DNA of 64,000 nucleotides from Novosphingobium sp. 9 (GTDB lineage Bacteria; Pseudomonadota; Alphaproteobacteria; Sphingomonadales; Sphingomonadaceae): the NCBI RefSeq assembly GCF_025340265.1, contig NZ_CP022708.1, forward strand, positions 943,501 to 1,007,500. The letters run 5' to 3'. Under the pieces are notes generated by a model, which was not told where the DNA came from, made no database searches, and saw nothing but the letters and a program-made list of their open reading frames with translations. This document shows, one piece after another, positions 61,764-64,000 of the stretch (position 1 is the stretch's first letter; each line of letters starts with the position of its first letter). A program made the translations under genes and the position numbers.

Positions 61764-62555
61764 ATGCCTTTCACGAGCGTACCCGGCGCACAGATCTACT
61801 GGAAGCAGGAAGGACCTGAGCGCGCGCCAGCCTTGGTGCTGCTCAACTCCATCGGCACCGACATGGACCTGTGGGAGCCGATGATGCCCGCCCTTCGCGA
61901 GCGGTTCTCGGTGCTGCGCATCGATGCACGCGGGCATGGGCCGTCGAGCATCACGCCCGGCGATCTCTCTCTGGCGGACCTTGCGGGCGATGTGCTGGCC
62001 GTGGCCGACGCCGCCGGGATCGCGCGGTTCTCGCTGGCGGGTGTCTCGCTGGGCGGCATGGTCGGCATGGAGCTTGCGCTGGCCGTGCCGCAACGGCTAG
62101 AAAAGCTGGCGCTCGTCTGCACCTCGGCAACGATGGACGCGGCGATGTGGGGCGCGCGTGTGGAGACGGTTCGCAGCAAGGGAGAAGGCGGCGGTATGGC
62201 CGCGATTGCCGAACCGTCGCTCGGGCGGTTCTTCAGCGAGGGTGTCCGCAAGGACAATCCCGGCCTGTGCGACGGCGTGCTGCGCCAGTTGCTGACGATG
62301 GACCCGGAAGGCTATGCAGGCTGCGGCGCGGCGATCCGCGATATGGATCTGGCTGACCGCATCGGCGCGATCACTTGCCCGACACTGGTGGTAACAGGGA
62401 GGCAGGACACCTCGACGCCGCTCGAAGGGCACGGCGAGCATCTGCTGGCGCATATTCCCGGTGCTGCGCATGTCGCGGTCGATGCTGCACATCTGCCGCC
62501 GCTGGAAGCGCCAGAGGCGCTCACTACAGCGCTTGTCCCTTTCCTCGAGAGCTGA
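61764..62555 (+). CDS. catD: 3-oxoadipate enol-lactonase
   Basis: 263 residues, alpha/beta hydrolase. The nucleophile elbow is G-V-S-L-G-G-M-V-G, the acid is in G-R-Q-D-T-S-T, and the His is in A-A-H-L-P-P-L-E. Start is M-P-F-T-S-V-P-G-A-Q-I-Y-W. It hydrolyses the enol-lactone to 3-oxoadipate. It sits between ferredoxin and reductase genes, which shows these electron-transfer genes belong to the same operon. Confidence 0.85.
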   Translation: MPFTSVPGAQIYWKQEGPERAPALVLLNSIGTDMDLWEPMMPALRERFSVLRIDARGHGPSSITPGDLSLADLAGDVLAVADAAGIARFSLAGVSLGGMVGMELALAVPQRLEKLALVCTSATMDAAMWGARVETVRSKGEGGGMAAIAEPSLGRFFSEGVRKDNPGLCDGVLRQLLTMDPEGYAGCGAAIRDMDLADRIGAITCPTLVVTGRQDTSTPLEGHGEHLLAHIPGAAHVAVDAAHLPPLEAPEALTTALVPFLES

Positions 62556-62558
62556 TCC

Positions 62559-63806
62559 ATGACGCATAGTGACGTAATCATCGTGGGCGCGGGGCATGGC
62601 GGGGCGCAGTGCGCCATTGCGCTTCGGCAGAACGGCTTTTCGGGCAGCGTGACCGTGATCGGTCGCGAACCGGAGTATCCTTACGAGCGCCCGCCGCTCT
62701 CCAAGGAATACTTCGCGCGCGAGAAGACCTTCGACCGGCTCTATATCCGTCCGCCCACGTTCTGGGCGGAGAAGGACGTGACCTTCCGCCTCGGCACCGA
62801 AGTGGTGAAGGTCGATGCGGCGGGGCATTCGGTGACGCTCTCCGATGGTTCGGCGATGACCTACGGCACGCTCGTCTGGGCGACCGGCGGCGATCCGCGT
62901 CGCCTTTCGTGCGCGGGCGCGGAACTCGCAGGCATTCACGCCGTGCGCACCCGCGAGGACTGCGACACGCTGATGGCCGAGGTCGATGCAGGCGCGAAGA
63001 AGATCGTCGTCATCGGTGGCGGCTATATCGGGCTGGAGGCGGCGGCGGTGATGGCCAAGCTGGGGCTTGAGGTGACGCTGCTCGAAGCGCTCGACCGGGT
63101 GCTGGCGCGCGTCGCCGGAGAGGCGCTCTCGGCGTTCTATCAGGACGAGCACCGCGCCCACGGCGTCGACCTGCGCATCGGCGCGGCGGTCGAGGCCCTC
63201 GAAGGCGACGGCAAGCGCGTAACCGGCGTTCGCCTGGCCGATGGCGAGGTGCTGCCCGCCGACGCGGTGATCGTGGGCATCGGCATCGTGCCTGCCGTCG
63301 GCCCGCTGATCCTGGCGGGCGCGAGCGGGGCGAACGGCGTCGATGTGGACGAATTCTGCCGCACCTCGCTGCCCGACGTCTATGCCATCGGCGACTGCGC
63401 CGCCTTCGCCTGCGACTTTGCGGGCGGGCGCGTGATGCGCGTGGAATCGGTGCAGAACGCCAACGACATGGCGACCAGCGTGGCCAAGGCGATCTGCGCC
63501 GCGCAGGCCGATGATGCAGAGGAGCCGAAAGCCTACAAGGCCTTCCCATGGTTCTGGTCGAACCAGTACGACCTGAAACTGCAAACCGCCGGGATCGGCG
63601 CGGGGCACGATACCGCCGTGCTGCGCGGCGATCCGGCGACGCGCGCATTCTCGGTCGTATACCTGAAAGACGGCCGCGTGCTCGCCATCGATGCCGTCAA
63701 CCGCGTCAAGGATTACGTGCAGGGCCGCAAGCTGATCGAGGCGGGCACCAAGGTGGATGCCGATGCGCTCGCCGATATCGAGACCAACCTCAAGGACCTG
63801 ATGTAG
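62559..63806 (+). CDS. NAD(P)H-dependent ferredoxin reductase (BphA4-like)
   Basis: 415 residues. FAD-binding start [22 protein letters not shown], the NAD(P)H-binding [13 protein letters not shown], and Y-A-I-G-D-C-A place it in the BphA4/putidaredoxin reductase family. It should reduce the ferredoxin at 61443. Last gene of the operon. A stem-loop follows the stop. Confidence 0.9.
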   Translation: MTHSDVIIVGAGHGGAQCAIALRQNGFSGSVTVIGREPEYPYERPPLSKEYFAREKTFDRLYIRPPTFWAEKDVTFRLGTEVVKVDAAGHSVTLSDGSAMTYGTLVWATGGDPRRLSCAGAELAGIHAVRTREDCDTLMAEVDAGAKKIVVIGGGYIGLEAAAVMAKLGLEVTLLEALDRVLARVAGEALSAFYQDEHRAHGVDLRIGAAVEALEGDGKRVTGVRLADGEVLPADAVIVGIGIVPAVGPLILAGASGANGVDVDEFCRTSLPDVYAIGDCAAFACDFAGGRVMRVESVQNANDMATSVAKAICAAQADDAEEPKAYKAFPWFWSNQYDLKLQTAGIGAGHDTAVLRGDPATRAFSVVYLKDGRVLAIDAVNRVKDYVQGRKLIEAGTKVDADALADIETNLKDLM

Positions 63807-63807
63807 T

Positions 63808-63846
63808 CTCAGGGCGGGGCGCCGATCGCCCCCCCCCCGCCCTGAG
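63808..63846. terminator. GC-rich stem-loop with a C10 run after the reductase gene
   Basis: CTCAGGGCGGGG (63808-63819) pairs with CCCCGCCCTGAG (63835-63846), and the loop includes part of a run of ten C (63829-63838). There is no T-run, so termination is only plausible. Confidence 0.5.
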
Positions 63847-63855
63847 CGTCATCAC

Positions 63856-63902
63856 TTAATACGAGATGCGGATCGTTCCGCCGATGGTCCGCGGGCTGCG
63901 TG
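63856..63902 (-). pseudogene. TonB-dependent receptor, extreme C-terminus (truncated)
   Basis: Leftward, the reading ends S-P-R-T-I-G-G-T-I-R-I-S-Y and TAA, a typical TonB receptor last strand. Upstream coding sequence is replaced near 63900 by an IS3-type orfB on the other strand. Only about 17 residues are left in the window, so the rest of the gene has been lost or displaced. Confidence 0.5.
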
Positions 63903-64000
63903 AGATACGCATTTGTTGCCGAGCATCGTGACCAGTTCCGGGTTCGGTCGATGTGTCGGTGCCTGCGCATCCAGCCCAGCGGCTTCTATGCCTGGCAGAA
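63900..64000 (+). mobile_element. IS3-family transposase OrfB, N-terminal part (runs off the window)
   Basis: From a GTG at 63900 the frame reads V-R-Y-A-F-V-A-E-H-R-D-Q-F and then R-S-M-C-R-C-L-R-I-Q-P-S-G-F-Y-A-W-Q. This is the standard start of IS3/IS407-type OrfB (Y-A-F-I-x-x-H, M-C-R-x-L-x-V-x-x-S-G-F-Y-x-W). No OrfA or left inverted repeat is present on its left, so it is probably a truncated copy joined to the TonB receptor tail. Confidence 0.75.

Noticed and set aside
62097..63608. Minus-strand 503-codon frame opposite the ferredoxin reductase and catD
   Set aside because: Spans two well-recognised genes; no domain in the translation.
1..64000. CRISPR array or rRNA genes
   Set aside because: I saw no regularly spaced short repeats and no rRNA sequence in the window.

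Overview
The window is GC-rich, densely packed DNA from what looks like a sphingomonad (Novosphingobium/Sphingobium-like alphaproteobacterium). That assignment is an inference from the number of TonB-dependent receptors, the FecI/FecR module, the catechol/benzoate genes and the alphaproteobacterial style of the prophage. No ribosomal marker is present to confirm it.

Region 1 (1-19.5 kb) is the late half of a lambda/HK97-like siphovirus prophage read left to right. It runs from the tail end of the major capsid gene through head-tail connectors, tail terminator, tail tube, a tail-assembly chaperone pair joined by a programmed -1 frameshift (GGGAAAG), tape measure, distal tail/hub proteins and a very large tailspike, to a lysis module (lysozyme, holin-like proteins, spanin-like pair). 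A short accessory zone follows, with small secreted proteins, a YozE-like gene and a HIRAN-domain gene. Integrase and early genes lie outside the window.

Region 2 (19.65-34.7 kb) lies between two imperfect direct repeats of about 280 bp that begin with a tRNA 3'-end-like sequence, so it looks like an integrated island. It carries a receptor-FecI-FecR operon, a second TonB receptor, an HlyD remnant, a secreted PLC-type phosphodiesterase, a protein with two TetR domains and a third TonB receptor.

Region 3 (34.8-47.2 kb) is accessory chromosome: a MarR-MFS operon with a 20-bp palindrome over the marR start; fragments of panE, DUF1826 and CobW/COG0523 genes; a secreted phospholipase D-like protein; a TonB siderophore-type receptor with an M14 peptidase; another TonB receptor; and a gene graveyard with IS91-family and imuA remnants.

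Region 4 (47.2-63.8 kb) encodes a complete ortho route for benzoate. A GMC oxidoreductase and an aldehyde dehydrogenase may feed benzylic alcohols and aldehydes to benzoate. BenAB, a discrete ferredoxin and ferredoxin reductase, and BenD make catechol. CatA, CatB, CatC and CatD make 3-oxoadipate, and PcaI/J with PcaF give succinyl-CoA and acetyl-CoA. Regulators are an IclR-type PcaR and two LysR proteins with matching T-N11-A sites. The window ends in a TonB receptor tail butted against an IS3-family orfB.

A cross-cutting observation is that at least eight otherwise good or partly decayed genes are broken, and every break I could place is the loss of a single G or C from a G/C run. Restoring one base per site gives one continuous frame of normal family length for most of them. 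I read these mainly as homopolymer under-calling in the assembly, so I annotate most as frame-disrupted CDSs rather than as true pseudogenes.
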